A DNA stretch of 49,352 nucleotides, from contig JAFTKI010000096.1 of NCBI GenBank assembly GCA_017453335.1, forward strand, positions 1-49,352, written 5' to 3'. This document shows positions 1 to 7,781 of the stretch, piece after piece. Positions within the stretch are counted from its first letter, which is position 1; each line of letters starts with the position of its first letter. The stretch is from Clostridia bacterium. Lineage in GTDB: Bacteria > Bacillota_A > Clostridia > Oscillospirales > CAG-272. The notes under the pieces were generated by a model. That model saw only the letters and a list, made by a program, of their open reading frames with translations. It was not told the DNA's origin and made no database searches. The translations under genes and the position numbers were made by a program.

Positions 1-21
1 CATTTGTGGATATAAATGCAA

Positions 22-55
22 AATACGGCATATCTCTTTCGAGATATACCGTATT
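22..55 (-). terminator. Terminator of the amino acid ABC operon
   Basis: A hairpin with a 15-bp stem and a four-base loop lies just past the stop of the ATPase gene. Read on the minus strand the stem contains one G-U pair and a GAAA loop, and it is followed by TTTTGCATTT. On the plus strand the same position is a C-A mismatch, so the minus direction is favoured. Confidence 0.75.
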
Positions 56-110
56 CTTGCAAAACTGTCCTTTAGAGTACTGCTCTATGATAACAGTTCC
101 TTTTTGTCTT

Positions 111-899
111 TTAAAAGCTTTCCAGCGATTTTTGCAGGAATGCCTGTGTTTTAGGCGACTGAGGATGCTCAAAGATCTCCTGGGGAGTTCCCATTTCCTC
201 GATCACGCCGTCTGCCATGAAGATCACACGGTCGGACACGCTCTTTGCGAATTCCATTTCGTGTGTTACCACGATCATCGTCGTATTTTCTGCTTTCAGA
301 TCGCAGATGACTCGCAACACCTCACCCGTAAGCTCCGGGTCCAGTGCGCTGGTAGGCTCATCGAAGCAGAGAATATCGGGGGAGAGCGCCAAAGCTCGTG
401 CGATCGCAACTCGTTGCTGCTGACCTCCCGAAAGATGGCAGGGATAGCTGTCAGCCTTTTCCGAAAGACCCACACGGTTGAGCAATGCACGCGCATGCTC
501 GTCAATTTCAGCCAACCGAAGCTTTTTTGCTTCCGCGGAAAGCTTTTCTTCATTTAATCTGAGCTTGGGTGCCAGCACAAGGTTCTGAAAAACGCTGTAC
601 TGCGGAAACAGGTTGAAGGATTGAAAGACCAATCCAAAGCGCAACCGATTTTTTCTGATCTGTGCATCGGAAAGTTTTTCGTGGGATGCTGCATCAAAAA
701 TGATTTGACTGTCAACCGCAATCGTACCCTCGTCGGGTGTTTCCAAAAAGTTCAAGCAACGGAGCAGGGTAGTTTTACCGCTTCCCGAGGAGCCGATGAT
801 CGACAGGACCTCGCCTCTTTCCAAGGAAAAATCGATTCCCTTGAGAACCTCGGTTTTGCCAAAACTCTTTCTGATATTTTGAATTTCCAGTAATGCCAT
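111..899 (-). CDS. Polar amino acid ABC transporter, ATP-binding protein
   Basis: This 262-aa ATPase powers uptake of a polar amino acid at the inner face of the membrane. The Walker A motif GSSGSGKTT is at residues 36-44, the signature LSGGQ at 156-160, and Walker B ends with the Asp-Glu pair at 180-181 ([10 protein letters not shown]), followed by a THE switch histidine. Length and motifs fit the GlnQ/HisP family. A charged stretch around residues 112-140 is slightly longer than in typical GlnQ. It is the last gene of a three-gene operon (binding protein, permease, ATPase), 12 bp after the permease, and a hairpin terminator follows. The substrate cannot be told from the ATPase. Confidence 0.95.
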   Translation of the reverse strand: MALLEIQNIRKSFGKTEVLKGIDFSLERGEVLSIIGSSGSGKTTLLRCLNFLETPDEGTIAVDSQIIFDAASHEKLSDAQIRKNRLRFGLVFQSFNLFPQYSVFQNLVLAPKLRLNEEKLSAEAKKLRLAEIDEHARALLNRVGLSEKADSYPCHLSGGQQQRVAIARALALSPDILCFDEPTSALDPELTGEVLRVICDLKAENTTMIVVTHEMEFAKSVSDRVIFMADGVIEEMGTPQEIFEHPQSPKTQAFLQKSLESF

Positions 900-911
900 A
901 GCTTCCCCTCC

Positions 912-1556
912 TTATGCTTTGTAATAAGCCAGCTTCTTTTCGAAAAAGCCGAACAAGAGGGTAAGAATACCCACAGATGCAAGGTAAAATACCGCAGTGT
1001 AGAACAAGGGCCACATCAAGCCGTAGGCGGCGTAGTTTTCAGCGGCCTTGATCAGCTCAACGACCATGACGACACGTGCGAGGGCTGTATCCTTTACCAG
1101 CGTAATGATCTCGTTAGACATCGGTGCCAGAATGCGCTTTACAACCTGCATCAAGACAACCTTAAAGAAGATTTGGGTTTTGGTCATACCCAGAACCTGT
1201 CCTGCTTCATACTGTCCTTTGGGAATGCTCTCGATTCCTCCGCGGAAGATCTCGGAGAAATAGCACGCATAGTTGATCACGAATGCGGCAACAACAGATG
1301 CAAACCGCGTAAGCAGGGGAGCACCGAGAAGAATACCCGGTACGTAGAATACAATGATGACCTGAAGCATAAGAGGAACGCCTCGGATGATCCAAACAAT
1401 GGTTTTGGTGACGAATCGCAGGGGTGCGAATTTCGACATAGAGCCGAAAGAGATCACCAAACCCAAAGGAAGCGCTAACACGAGTGTTAGCGCAAAAATG
1501 AGGCAGGTCTGCTCGAATCCTTCAAGCAATTTTAATGTGATGGTCCAAAAATCCAT
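912..1556 (-). CDS. Polar amino acid ABC transporter, permease
   Basis: This 214-aa membrane protein is of the HisM/GlnP type, with about five hydrophobic segments. It opens with the WTITLKLLEGFEQTCLIFALTL-like first segment usual in this family, and the cytoplasmic EAA loop for ATPase docking is visible as GQYEAGQVLGMTKTQIFFKV in the middle of the protein. It starts 37 bp after the binding protein gene and ends 12 bp before the ATPase gene. Only one permease is encoded, so the channel is probably a homodimer. Confidence 0.93.
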   Translation of the reverse strand: MDFWTITLKLLEGFEQTCLIFALTLVLALPLGLVISFGSMSKFAPLRFVTKTIVWIIRGVPLMLQVIIVFYVPGILLGAPLLTRFASVVAAFVINYACYFSEIFRGGIESIPKGQYEAGQVLGMTKTQIFFKVVLMQVVKRILAPMSNEIITLVKDTALARVVMVVELIKAAENYAAYGLMWPLFYTAVFYLASVGILTLLFGFFEKKLAYYKA

Positions 1557-1593
1557 GCCTGATATTCCTTTGTGATACGGTTAACGGTTCAGA

Positions 1594-2415
1594 TCAATCG
1601 ATGGGATCGGTGCTAACCTGCAATACGTTCTCAAAGCCGTACTTGGTTGCCAGCTCCATCAGCTTGCCGTTGTCTCTCAGAGTCAAGATCGCTGCGTTTA
1701 CCTTAGCGGTCAGATCGCTGCCCTTCTTGAAGCCGATTGCGTAGATCTCGGAGGGAAGAGTGATGGTGGGAACGATCGAGAGATCGGTGTAGTTGCCCTT
1801 GCCGCACAGGTTCTGTGCCAAAAGGATATCAACAACGATGAAATCAACAGCACCGGAAGAAACTTCGCGGAATGCATCGATCTGAGCGGTTACGGGAAGT
1901 ACATTGGTGGTAGCTTCCTTTGCATAAGCTTCGCCTGCGCTTCCGCCCTCGGCTGCTGCGCTCTTACCGTTCAAGGAAGCCTCGTCGGTGAACTGTGCCA
2001 GATTTTCGGTCTTGGCAACGATGCACTGCTGGTTAAGCATGTAGCCGTAAGAGAAGTCAACCAGGTCGCTTCTCTTGATTCCGTTATCGGAAGAGTTAGC
2101 GGTAAAGCCGTTCCAGATACAGTCGATTGCACCGGAGTTCAGCTCATTGTACTTTTGAGACCAGTCGATGATCTGGAACTCAACGTTCATATTGATCAGC
2201 TTGCCGACTTCCATTGCGAACTCGGATTCAAAGCCGGTCCAGTTGCCGTTTGCATCCTGCTCGTTCATGTTTGCGAAGATGGTAACGCCGCAAACCAGAG
2301 TGTTATCGGTTTCCTCGGGAGTGTTGGTTTCCTCTTCGTCAGCGCAGGAGCTGAATGCCAGCACGGAGCCGGTCATCATCACGAGAGCCAGCAATAAACA
2401 AAGAATTTTTTTCAT
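1594..2415 (-). CDS. Amino acid ABC transporter, substrate-binding lipoprotein
   Basis: This 273-aa protein belongs to the bacterial extracellular solute-binding family 3. A lipoprotein signal peptide ends at Cys24 (AFSSC), followed by an acidic linker of Glu, Thr and Asp. The mature part shows family features such as GFESEFAMEVGKLINMNVEF near the start of lobe 1 and DFIVVDILLAQNL at the lobe hinge. It should capture a polar amino acid outside the membrane and pass it to the permease encoded next. It is the first gene of the operon, with a near-perfect promoter at 2486-2514 and the RBS AGGAGG. The ligand is not predicted. Confidence 0.93.
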   Translation of the reverse strand: MKKILCLLLALVMMTGSVLAFSSCADEEETNTPEETDNTLVCGVTIFANMNEQDANGNWTGFESEFAMEVGKLINMNVEFQIIDWSQKYNELNSGAIDCIWNGFTANSSDNGIKRSDLVDFSYGYMLNQQCIVAKTENLAQFTDEASLNGKSAAAEGGSAGEAYAKEATTNVLPVTAQIDAFREVSSGAVDFIVVDILLAQNLCGKGNYTDLSIVPTITLPSEIYAIGFKKGSDLTAKVNAAILTLRDNGKLMELATKYGFENVLQVSTDPID

Positions 2416-2431
2416 AATTAAATGTCCTCCT

Positions 2432-2478
2432 ACCGTAATGTTACGGTTTTAATGATTTATCACTTTACCTTGGTAAAG
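2432..2478 (-). promoter_or_regulatory. Two palindromes in the amino acid ABC leader
   Basis: Two perfect 7-2-7 inverted repeats lie between the predicted transcription start and the RBS: ACCGTAA-TG-TTACGGT at 2432-2447 and CTTTACC-TT-GGTAAAG at 2463-2478. The second begins within a few bases of the expected +1. They could be repressor operators or short leader hairpins. Confidence 0.5.
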
Positions 2479-2485
2479 CACTAAT

Positions 2486-2514
2486 ATCATAGCATATTTT
2501 GTCGTGTTTGTCAA
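2486..2514 (-). promoter_or_regulatory. Promoter of amino acid ABC operon
   Basis: On the minus strand TTGACA (2509-2514) and TATGAT (2486-2491) are separated by exactly 17 bases, upstream of the binding protein gene. Confidence 0.8.
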
Positions 2515-2656
2515 GGGTTAAAGCAAAAGAAATCTTCTTCTTTTCACTTTATTTGAAGTTTTTTTCAAATTTTATCCGTTTTCCGGTTGGTAAGTGATTA
2601 AAAGTTCGAAAAACAGGAGAAACTGGGAATATAAAACCGAGAGGGAGGTTCCTTTT

Positions 2657-3091
2657 ATGGTAGAACAAGATACCGTCAAGCTGCTCCGCGAATGTGATGC
2701 GGGGGTGAAAATGGGGGTGGATTCGATCGATGAGGTGTTGGATTACGTTAAATCCGAGGATCTGCGGCAGCTTTTAAGTGAATGTAAGCGTGAGCATGAC
2801 AAGCTGCAGGACGAGATCCGCGAAAAGCTGGATCAATACAAGGATGACGGCAAGGATCCAAGTCCAATTGCTAAGGGGATGTCGTGGATGAAGACCAACA
2901 TGAAGCTGATTATGCATGAATCCGATCACACCATCGCAGATCTGATGACCGATGGCTGCAACATGGGCGTGAAATCGCTCAACCGCTATCTCAACCAATA
3001 CAAGGCGGCGGACGAGAATTCCAAGGATATTTGCAAACGTCTGATCAATCTGGAGGAAAAGCTGGTTATTGACATTCGGGATTATCTGTAA
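2657..3091 (+). CDS. Small helical protein, possibly ferritin-like (DUF2383 type)
   Basis: This 144-aa soluble protein is almost entirely helix-forming, with four helices rich in Glu, Lys, Leu and Met. The start at 2657 is preferred over an upstream in-frame start because GAGGGAGG lies nine bases before it. The layout resembles the four-helix-bundle, ferritin-like DUF2383 group, but I see no clear ExxH metal site, so the assignment is by general shape. It stands alone between the divergent ABC operon and the HAD gene and is followed by a hairpin. No function can be given. Confidence 0.75.
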   Translation: MVEQDTVKLLRECDAGVKMGVDSIDEVLDYVKSEDLRQLLSECKREHDKLQDEIREKLDQYKDDGKDPSPIAKGMSWMKTNMKLIMHESDHTIADLMTDGCNMGVKSLNRYLNQYKAADENSKDICKRLINLEEKLVIDIRDYL

Positions 3092-3094
3092 TCA

Positions 3095-3135
3095 AAAGGG
3101 GACGGAGGACCGTTTTTTGCGGGAACCGTCCCTTT
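3095..3135 (+). terminator. Hairpin after the small helical protein gene
   Basis: The arms AAAGGGGACGG and CCGTCCCTTT pair with one bulge around a loop of about 20 bases. There is no long T-run, so it is only a possible terminator, or a remnant of a GGGGACGG-type intergenic repeat. Confidence 0.4.
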
Positions 3136-3190
3136 GACTTGCTCTTATTGCAGATATTTGTTGCTTTTTTTGCATTTTTGAAAAAAGGAC

Positions 3191-3219
3191 TTGTATTTTT
3201 GAAGGGAAATTGTTATAAT
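3191..3219 (+). promoter_or_regulatory. Promoter of HAD-IIA gene
   Basis: TTGTAT (3191-3196), a 17-base spacer and TATAAT (3214-3219) lie 32 bp upstream of the start codon. Confidence 0.65.
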
Positions 3220-3251
3220 GCAAATAGAAAATTCCCAAAGGAGGAAGCAAT

Positions 3252-4034
3252 ATGCAACAGATACTGGAAAAAGAAGGCTTTATCTGCGATATGGATGGAG
3301 TGATCTATCACGGAAACAATATTCTGGACGGTGTCCGCGAATTTGTAACGTGGTTGCTTGAAAACAATAAAAAATTCGTATTTCTGACCAACAGCCCCGA
3401 GAGAACACCGCACGAGCTTTCCATGAAGCTGGAGCGCATGGGACTTTCGGTTTCTGCCGATCATTTTTATACCAGCGCAATGGCAACAGCCGAGTTTCTG
3501 CACACGCAGGCACCCGGATGTACTGCATACGTGATCGGTGAAGCGGCACTTTCCAAGGCGCTGTACGATCAGCATATCTATATGAATGATGTCAATCCCG
3601 ATTATGTGGTGGTTGGTGAGACGCGTACCTATTGCTTTGAAAAGATCGAAAAAGCCATCGCGCTGGTCAACAAGGGCGCAAAGCTGATCGGAGCAAACCC
3701 CGACACGGTTGGGGTGACCGAAAAGGGAATCATGCCTGCAACGGGTTCTTTGATGGCACCGATCGAGATCGCCACGGGCAAGAAGGCATACTTCGTTGGA
3801 AAGCCCAACCCCTTGATGCTGCGTCACGGTCTGCGTAAGCTGGGCTGTCACAGTGCCGACATTGCTTTTATCGGTGACAGAATGGATACCGATATCATTG
3901 CGGGTATCGAATCGAACGTGGATACCGTACTGGTGCTCAGCGGTGTGACCGCAAAGGAGGATATCGATAAATTCCCGTACCGTCCCAAGTATATTTTGAA
4001 CGGCGTGGGAGATCTGATCCGCGATATCAAATAA
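3252..4034 (+). CDS. HAD-IIA family sugar phosphatase (NagD-like)
   Basis: This 260-aa protein is a phosphatase of the haloacid dehalogenase superfamily, subclass IIA. The DxD motif is CDMDGVIYHG, with nucleophile Asp13 and acid/base Asp15. Motif II is FLTNS, and the metal-binding motif IV is IGDRMDTDI near residue 205. A C2-type cap lies between them. NagD-like enzymes act on nucleotide or sugar phosphates or phosphoglycolate, and the substrate here is unknown. The RBS AAAGGAGG precedes the ATG by seven bases. It is a single-gene unit that shares a bidirectional terminator with the convergent MATE gene. Confidence 0.92.
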   Translation: MQQILEKEGFICDMDGVIYHGNNILDGVREFVTWLLENNKKFVFLTNSPERTPHELSMKLERMGLSVSADHFYTSAMATAEFLHTQAPGCTAYVIGEAALSKALYDQHIYMNDVNPDYVVVGETRTYCFEKIEKAIALVNKGAKLIGANPDTVGVTEKGIMPATGSLMAPIEIATGKKAYFVGKPNPLMLRHGLRKLGCHSADIAFIGDRMDTDIIAGIESNVDTVLVLSGVTAKEDIDKFPYRPKYILNGVGDLIRDIK

Positions 4035-4037
4035 TAG

Positions 4038-4086
4038 AAAAAGCAACGAATACCAAATCTGAACGGAAGGTATTCGTTGCTTTTTT
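4038..4086. terminator. Bidirectional terminator
   Basis: The 12-bp perfect stem GCAACGAATACC / GGTATTCGTTGC is flanked by A- and T-runs, so it can serve both the HAD gene and the convergent MATE gene. Confidence 0.85.
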
Positions 4087-4094
4087 GATGTAGG

Positions 4095-5501
4095 TCAGAT
4101 TGAGATACGGTGGCCGTCCACAACGATCTGACGGTAGAATTTATGGCGGAAATAGATAAAGCCGCCGATGTTAAAGAGCAACAGGATCGACCAGGATACA
4201 AGAAAGCAAGCCATCAATACGTGGAAGGAGGACAGGTCGAGTGTGGTTGCAAAGTTGGGATAAACAAACCACATCCAGATCATACGCACTCCGAAAACGC
4301 AACAGATCGATGCGATTGCGCTGTAGGATGCGTGACCGAATGCCTGTATTGCGTGCGAAAGCACACCGTTTGCGGCGGCGATCGCATAGAAGAGCGCAAC
4401 GTAGAACATTCGAACACTGCCGAATTCAATGGCTTTGGAATCTCCCGGGAGGAAAAAGGATAGCCAGAAGCTGTTGGTTAAATAAACGAGAACACCGATC
4501 AGTCCGCAAACGCTTGTGCTGATTGCAAGACAATACCAAAAGGATTTTTTTGTGCGGTCGGGGTTGTGTGCGCCGATGTTCTGTCCCATAAAAACGGTGG
4601 TGGTGGAGGCAAGAGGCCCGTTGATCGTTGCTCCCGACAAGCCCTCGATCTGCGTTGCGGCGGCGTTTCCTGCCATAGCCGCTTCGCCGTGCAGGTTGAT
4701 TGCCGATTGGATCTGGAGGTTTGCCAAAGGATAGAGTGCGGTGCTGAGTGCCAAGGGGATTCCCTGCAGCATGATCTGTTTGAATTCGCGCAAATGGAAG
4801 CGCATTTTGCGAATCCGCAATTTTCCGTCTCCCTTCATCGTACACAGACGGTGGATCACCAGAACTGCGGAAACGATCTGCGATGCGGCGGTGGCAATCG
4901 CGACGGCGGCTACCTTTTGCGGAAGGATCAGACACAGGATGATATTCAAGACAACGTTGGTAAGTCCTCCGATGATGATGTAGAGCATGGGACGCTGTGA
5001 GTCGCCCGAGGAGGTCAGGACTGCGGAGCCAAAGTTATACAAAAGGATCGCGGGTGCGGCGGCAATATAGATCCACAGATAGATCCGTGCGCCTTCTGCA
5101 CAGGTTTCGGGACACTCGGTGAGTTCCAGAAGCGTGGGTGCAAAGGGAATACCAAAGGCGGCAATCACGATTCCAAGCCCAAGTGCGGTCAGTATAACGG
5201 TATTTACCGTTTTTTGAATCGCTTTGCTGTCCTTTGCGCCGAATTGACGCGCCAGAATGATCTTTGCTCCGCTGGCAATGCCAACAAAGCTGTTGATCAG
5301 AAGCGATGTAATTGCCGAGGTTGCACCTACCGAAGCCGTTGCATTGGAGTCGGTGGTCATTTGCCCCAGCACGATCAGGTCAACCGAGTTGAAGCATTGC
5401 TGGATCAGCGTACTTAATATCAAAGGAATGGCATACAGAATAATCGATTTGAACAGATTTCCTTGTGTTGCATCGATGCGTTTGCCCGAAAGTAACTTCA
5501 T
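4095..5501 (-). CDS. MATE family efflux transporter
   Basis: This 468-aa integral membrane protein has about twelve hydrophobic helices in two related halves. It begins with a short polar N-terminus (GKRIDATQGNLFKSIILYAIP) followed by TLIQQCFNSVDLIVLGQM, which is typical of the DinF/NorM-like clostridial MATE group. Such proteins export drugs or metabolites in exchange for Na+ or H+. The start is supported by AGGAG upstream and by a strong promoter at 5543-5571. The substrate is not predictable. Confidence 0.93.
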   Translation of the reverse strand: MKLLSGKRIDATQGNLFKSIILYAIPLILSTLIQQCFNSVDLIVLGQMTTDSNATASVGATSAITSLLINSFVGIASGAKIILARQFGAKDSKAIQKTVNTVILTALGLGIVIAAFGIPFAPTLLELTECPETCAEGARIYLWIYIAAAPAILLYNFGSAVLTSSGDSQRPMLYIIIGGLTNVVLNIILCLILPQKVAAVAIATAASQIVSAVLVIHRLCTMKGDGKLRIRKMRFHLREFKQIMLQGIPLALSTALYPLANLQIQSAINLHGEAAMAGNAAATQIEGLSGATINGPLASTTTVFMGQNIGAHNPDRTKKSFWYCLAISTSVCGLIGVLVYLTNSFWLSFFLPGDSKAIEFGSVRMFYVALFYAIAAANGVLSHAIQAFGHASYSAIASICCVFGVRMIWMWFVYPNFATTLDLSSFHVLMACFLVSWSILLLFNIGGFIYFRHKFYRQIVVDGHRISI

Positions 5502-5542
5502 AGCGGCTCCTTTCGTTTTCCCATAGGGAATACTATGTAACT

Positions 5543-5571
5543 ATTATAAGGTAAAAAACAAAGCAAGTCAA
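5543..5571 (-). promoter_or_regulatory. Promoter of MATE gene
   Basis: On the minus strand TTGACT (5566-5571), a 17-base spacer and TATAAT (5543-5548). Confidence 0.75.
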
Positions 5572-5648
5572 GATAAAAATCGATATTTATCAGACAAATA
5601 TTGCTATCAGCCAATGCTTTTCGCTCGTCTCAATGAAGAGCAAGAAGA

Positions 5649-5695
5649 AAACGGCATCCGAGGATCCCGTAGGGGAAATTCCTTGGGTGCCGTTT
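5649..5695 (-). terminator. Terminator of SPFH/RHH operon
   Basis: An imperfect hairpin with outer arms AAACGGCA and TGCCGTTT. On the minus strand it is followed by TTTTCTTCTT. It lies 20 bp past the RHH stop codon. Confidence 0.55.
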
Positions 5696-5714
5696 GTAGC
5701 GTTCTGCTTTGCGG

Positions 5715-5918
5715 TCAGGAGAGATCCAGCTCGGGCGGAACATCGATCTCATCCGATACGTATTTTCCGTTCTTTTTGCGTTGCCGCACACATTCGCTGA
5801 GCAGGTATTCGATCTGACCGTTTACCGAGCGAAAGTCATCCTCTGCCCAAGCCGCGATTGCCGCATAGAGCTTGGGAGAAAGCCGCAACGGAACCTGTTT
5901 TTTCTGGCTATCGTTCAT
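5715..5918 (-). CDS. Arc-like ribbon-helix-helix protein
   Basis: This 67-aa protein has the pattern [20 protein letters not shown], a beta strand followed by two helices, as in the Arc/MetJ ribbon-helix-helix family. That family normally binds DNA as a dimer. The acidic tail ([12 protein letters not shown]) is not part of the fold. AAGGAG sits nine bases before the ATG. It lies 16 bp after the SPFH gene on the same strand, so both are probably one transcript. A role as the regulator of the operon, or as a partner of the SPFH protein, is possible but not shown. Confidence 0.8.
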   Translation of the reverse strand: MNDSQKKQVPLRLSPKLYAAIAAWAEDDFRSVNGQIEYLLSECVRQRKKNGKYVSDEIDVPPELDLS

Positions 5919-5934
5919 TTGCAGGCTCCTTAAA

Positions 5935-6942
5935 TCAATACAAGCTGCCCGAATTTACCACAGGCTGTGCATCGTGGTTTCCGCAGAGAACCACCAACAG
6001 GTTGGAAACCATTGCCGCCTTTCTTTCGTCGTCCAACTCGACCACTTTGTTTGTGTTCAAGCGCTCCAGAGCCATTTCCACCATGCCAACAGCACCGTCC
6101 ACGATCATCTTACGCGCATCGATGATAGCCGATGCCTGCTGTCTTTGCAGCATCACTGCGGCGATCTCGGTTGCATACGCCAGATAGGTGATACGCGCCT
6201 CAACGATCTCAATACCTGCTTCGTTTACGCGTTCCTGAATTTCCTCGCGGATGCGGTTTGCAACGATGTCGCTGGATCCGCGCAGGCTTCCGTCATCGGC
6301 AACGCCGTCGCCCGTGGTGTCCACGTTGGGAGCCACATCGTAAGGGTAGATTCGAACAATGTTACGCAGAGCGGTGTCGCATTGCAGGGAAAGAAACTCT
6401 TTGTAGTTGTCCACGTTGAATACCGCTTTTGCAGTGTCGGTGATCCTCCACGTTACGGCAATACCGATCTCAATGGGGTTACCGAGGCAATCGTTGATCT
6501 TCTGTCGGTTGTTATTGAGTGTCATGATCTTGAGCGAGATCTTTTTATCCACGATTTCCGCGCCGTTTGCCGATTTACCCGAAGTGAGCGGTACACTTTT
6601 TACGTCGCCGCTTTGGTTCAGATGCGTTTTTGCCGCGGGATTGACCGCAACGCAGAAGGGATTGATGGCGTAAAAGCCATCGCCCTTGATCGTTCCAACG
6701 TATTTACCGAACAGCGTCAGCACAAGTGCTTCCTGCGGCTTGAGTACGCGCAGACCAACCAGCGGGATCCAGCCGATGCAAAGCACGACCATACCAATGA
6801 GGAAGAGCAGGGGAGAGCCTCCTTCCTCTTCCATTTGAATTCCGCCGATCACCGTCACAACAACTGCCGCGATCAGAACAAGCAGAGTGCAGAGCAGCAC
6901 AAACATTCCCATTTTCTTTTTTGTCAGTATTTTTTCTTGCAT
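5935..6942 (-). CDS. SPFH/Band 7 domain membrane protein
   Basis: This 335-aa protein has two close hydrophobic segments in the first 75 residues, then a Band 7 (stomatin/prohibitin-type) domain containing [24 protein letters not shown] sequence, and a helical end ([26 protein letters not shown]) typical of this group. SPFH proteins oligomerise at membranes and organise microdomains. The start at 6942 is chosen because GGAGGC lies just upstream; in-frame codons further upstream lack an RBS. The promoter carries a palindrome over its -10 box that is nearly identical to one in front of the ABC genes at 15687. Related Clostridia often pair SPFH and Arc-like genes with a GntR/YtrA regulator, which is not in this window. 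Confidence 0.9.
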   Translation of the reverse strand: MQEKILTKKKMGMFVLLCTLLVLIAAVVVTVIGGIQMEEEGGSPLLFLIGMVVLCIGWIPLVGLRVLKPQEALVLTLFGKYVGTIKGDGFYAINPFCVAVNPAAKTHLNQSGDVKSVPLTSGKSANGAEIVDKKISLKIMTLNNNRQKINDCLGNPIEIGIAVTWRITDTAKAVFNVDNYKEFLSLQCDTALRNIVRIYPYDVAPNVDTTGDGVADDGSLRGSSDIVANRIREEIQERVNEAGIEIVEARITYLAYATEIAAVMLQRQQASAIIDARKMIVDGAVGMVEMALERLNTNKVVELDDERKAAMVSNLLVVLCGNHDAQPVVNSGSLY

Positions 6943-6961
6943 AATTGCCTCCTTGAATTGT

Positions 6962-7002
6962 TTTGATATTAAAATGATATCATATAGCCATGTTTTTGTC
7001 AA
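6962..7002 (-). promoter_or_regulatory. Promoter of SPFH operon with palindromic operator
   Basis: On the minus strand TTGACA (6997-7002), a 17-base spacer and TATCAT (6974-6979). The -10 box lies inside the imperfect palindrome TATGATATC-N5-AATATCAAA at 6962-6985. This matches the operator at 15642-15665 at 22 of 24 positions. Confidence 0.75.
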
Positions 7003-7040
7003 GTATTTTTTCGAATTTTTTAATAATTTTTTTATAATGA

Positions 7041-7069
7041 TTGACATTTTATCGTTTTTGTGCTATACT
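7041..7069 (+). promoter_or_regulatory. Promoter of DUF308 gene
   Basis: TTGACA (7041-7046), a 17-base spacer and TATACT (7064-7069). The SPFH palindrome is not repeated here. Confidence 0.8.
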
Positions 7070-7098
7070 ATTAAAAAACTGAAAGGAGTTTTTTTATC

Positions 7099-7563
7099 AT
7101 GGAAAAAAGAAAAAATGAACTGTTTGCCTCTATTCTGTACATCGTCATCGGTGTTGTCCTTGCGGTCTTCCGTTCCGGTATGCTGGGAATCGCTATGACC
7201 ATCGCAGGCATCTTCTTCATCGTATCCGGTGTTCTGGAACTGGTTAAGAAGAACTGGGCAGGCGGCGCTGTAAGCTTGATCATCGGTATCGCAATTCTGG
7301 TTCTCGGTTGGCTGGCTGTTGAGATCGTTTTGTTGGTTCTCGGTATCTTGATCGCAATCAAGGGCGTAATTGCTTTGATCGAAGTGTTCAAGAAGGCTAA
7401 CAAGAATGCACTTGAGATCGTATTCCCCATTCTTACCATTGCTTTGGGTGTTTTGCTCGCAGTAGGTAATGCACTCGACATTATTATTCTGATCGTTGGT
7501 ATTCTTTTGGCAATCGACGGCGTGCTTGGCTTGATCGGTTCCGTGAAGAAATCCAAGAACTAA
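7099..7563 (+). CDS. DUF308 (HdeD-like) membrane protein
   Basis: This 154-aa protein consists of about six short hydrophobic segments in repeated pairs, with glycine-rich turns (IVIGVVLAVFRSGM, LIIGIAILVLGWLAV, LIVGILLAIDGVLGL). This is the pattern of the DUF308/HdeD family of small membrane proteins. HdeD is linked with acid stress in enterobacteria, but the clostridial members have no known function. AAAGGAG lies eleven bases before the ATG and a strong terminator follows. It is transcribed alone, divergently from the SPFH operon. Confidence 0.85.
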   Translation: MEKRKNELFASILYIVIGVVLAVFRSGMLGIAMTIAGIFFIVSGVLELVKKNWAGGAVSLIIGIAILVLGWLAVEIVLLVLGILIAIKGVIALIEVFKKANKNALEIVFPILTIALGVLLAVGNALDIIILIVGILLAIDGVLGLIGSVKKSKN

Positions 7564-7572
7564 TCAAAACGC

Positions 7573-7608
7573 AAAAAAGACCTTGCTCTTCGGAGTAAGG
7601 TCTTTTTT
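7573..7608 (+). terminator. Terminator after DUF308 gene
   Basis: AAAAAAGACCTTGCTC, a TTCG loop, and GAGTAAGGTCTTTTTT. Confidence 0.9.
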
Positions 7609-7669
7609 CTTCTGCTAACGTGAAAATTTGGGTGGAAGAATAATCCAACAGAAGTTCCGATGGAAATGC

Positions 7670-7698
7670 TTGACTTTTCTCTATGAATATGGTATGAT
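7670..7698 (+). promoter_or_regulatory. Promoter of large surface protein gene
   Basis: TTGACT (7670-7675), a 17-base spacer and TATGAT (7693-7698). Confidence 0.75.
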
Positions 7699-7781
7699 AA
7701 AAGTGCTTTACTTCAATTAAATTATAATTTAATTCCATTTAGAAGATAGTTGCCGTATCGATACGGTTTGGAGGTTCTTTC

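Noticed and set aside
3213..4046. A 277-codon minus-strand open frame
   Set aside because: It is antisense to the HAD-IIA gene, rich in His and Cys, and has no family features.
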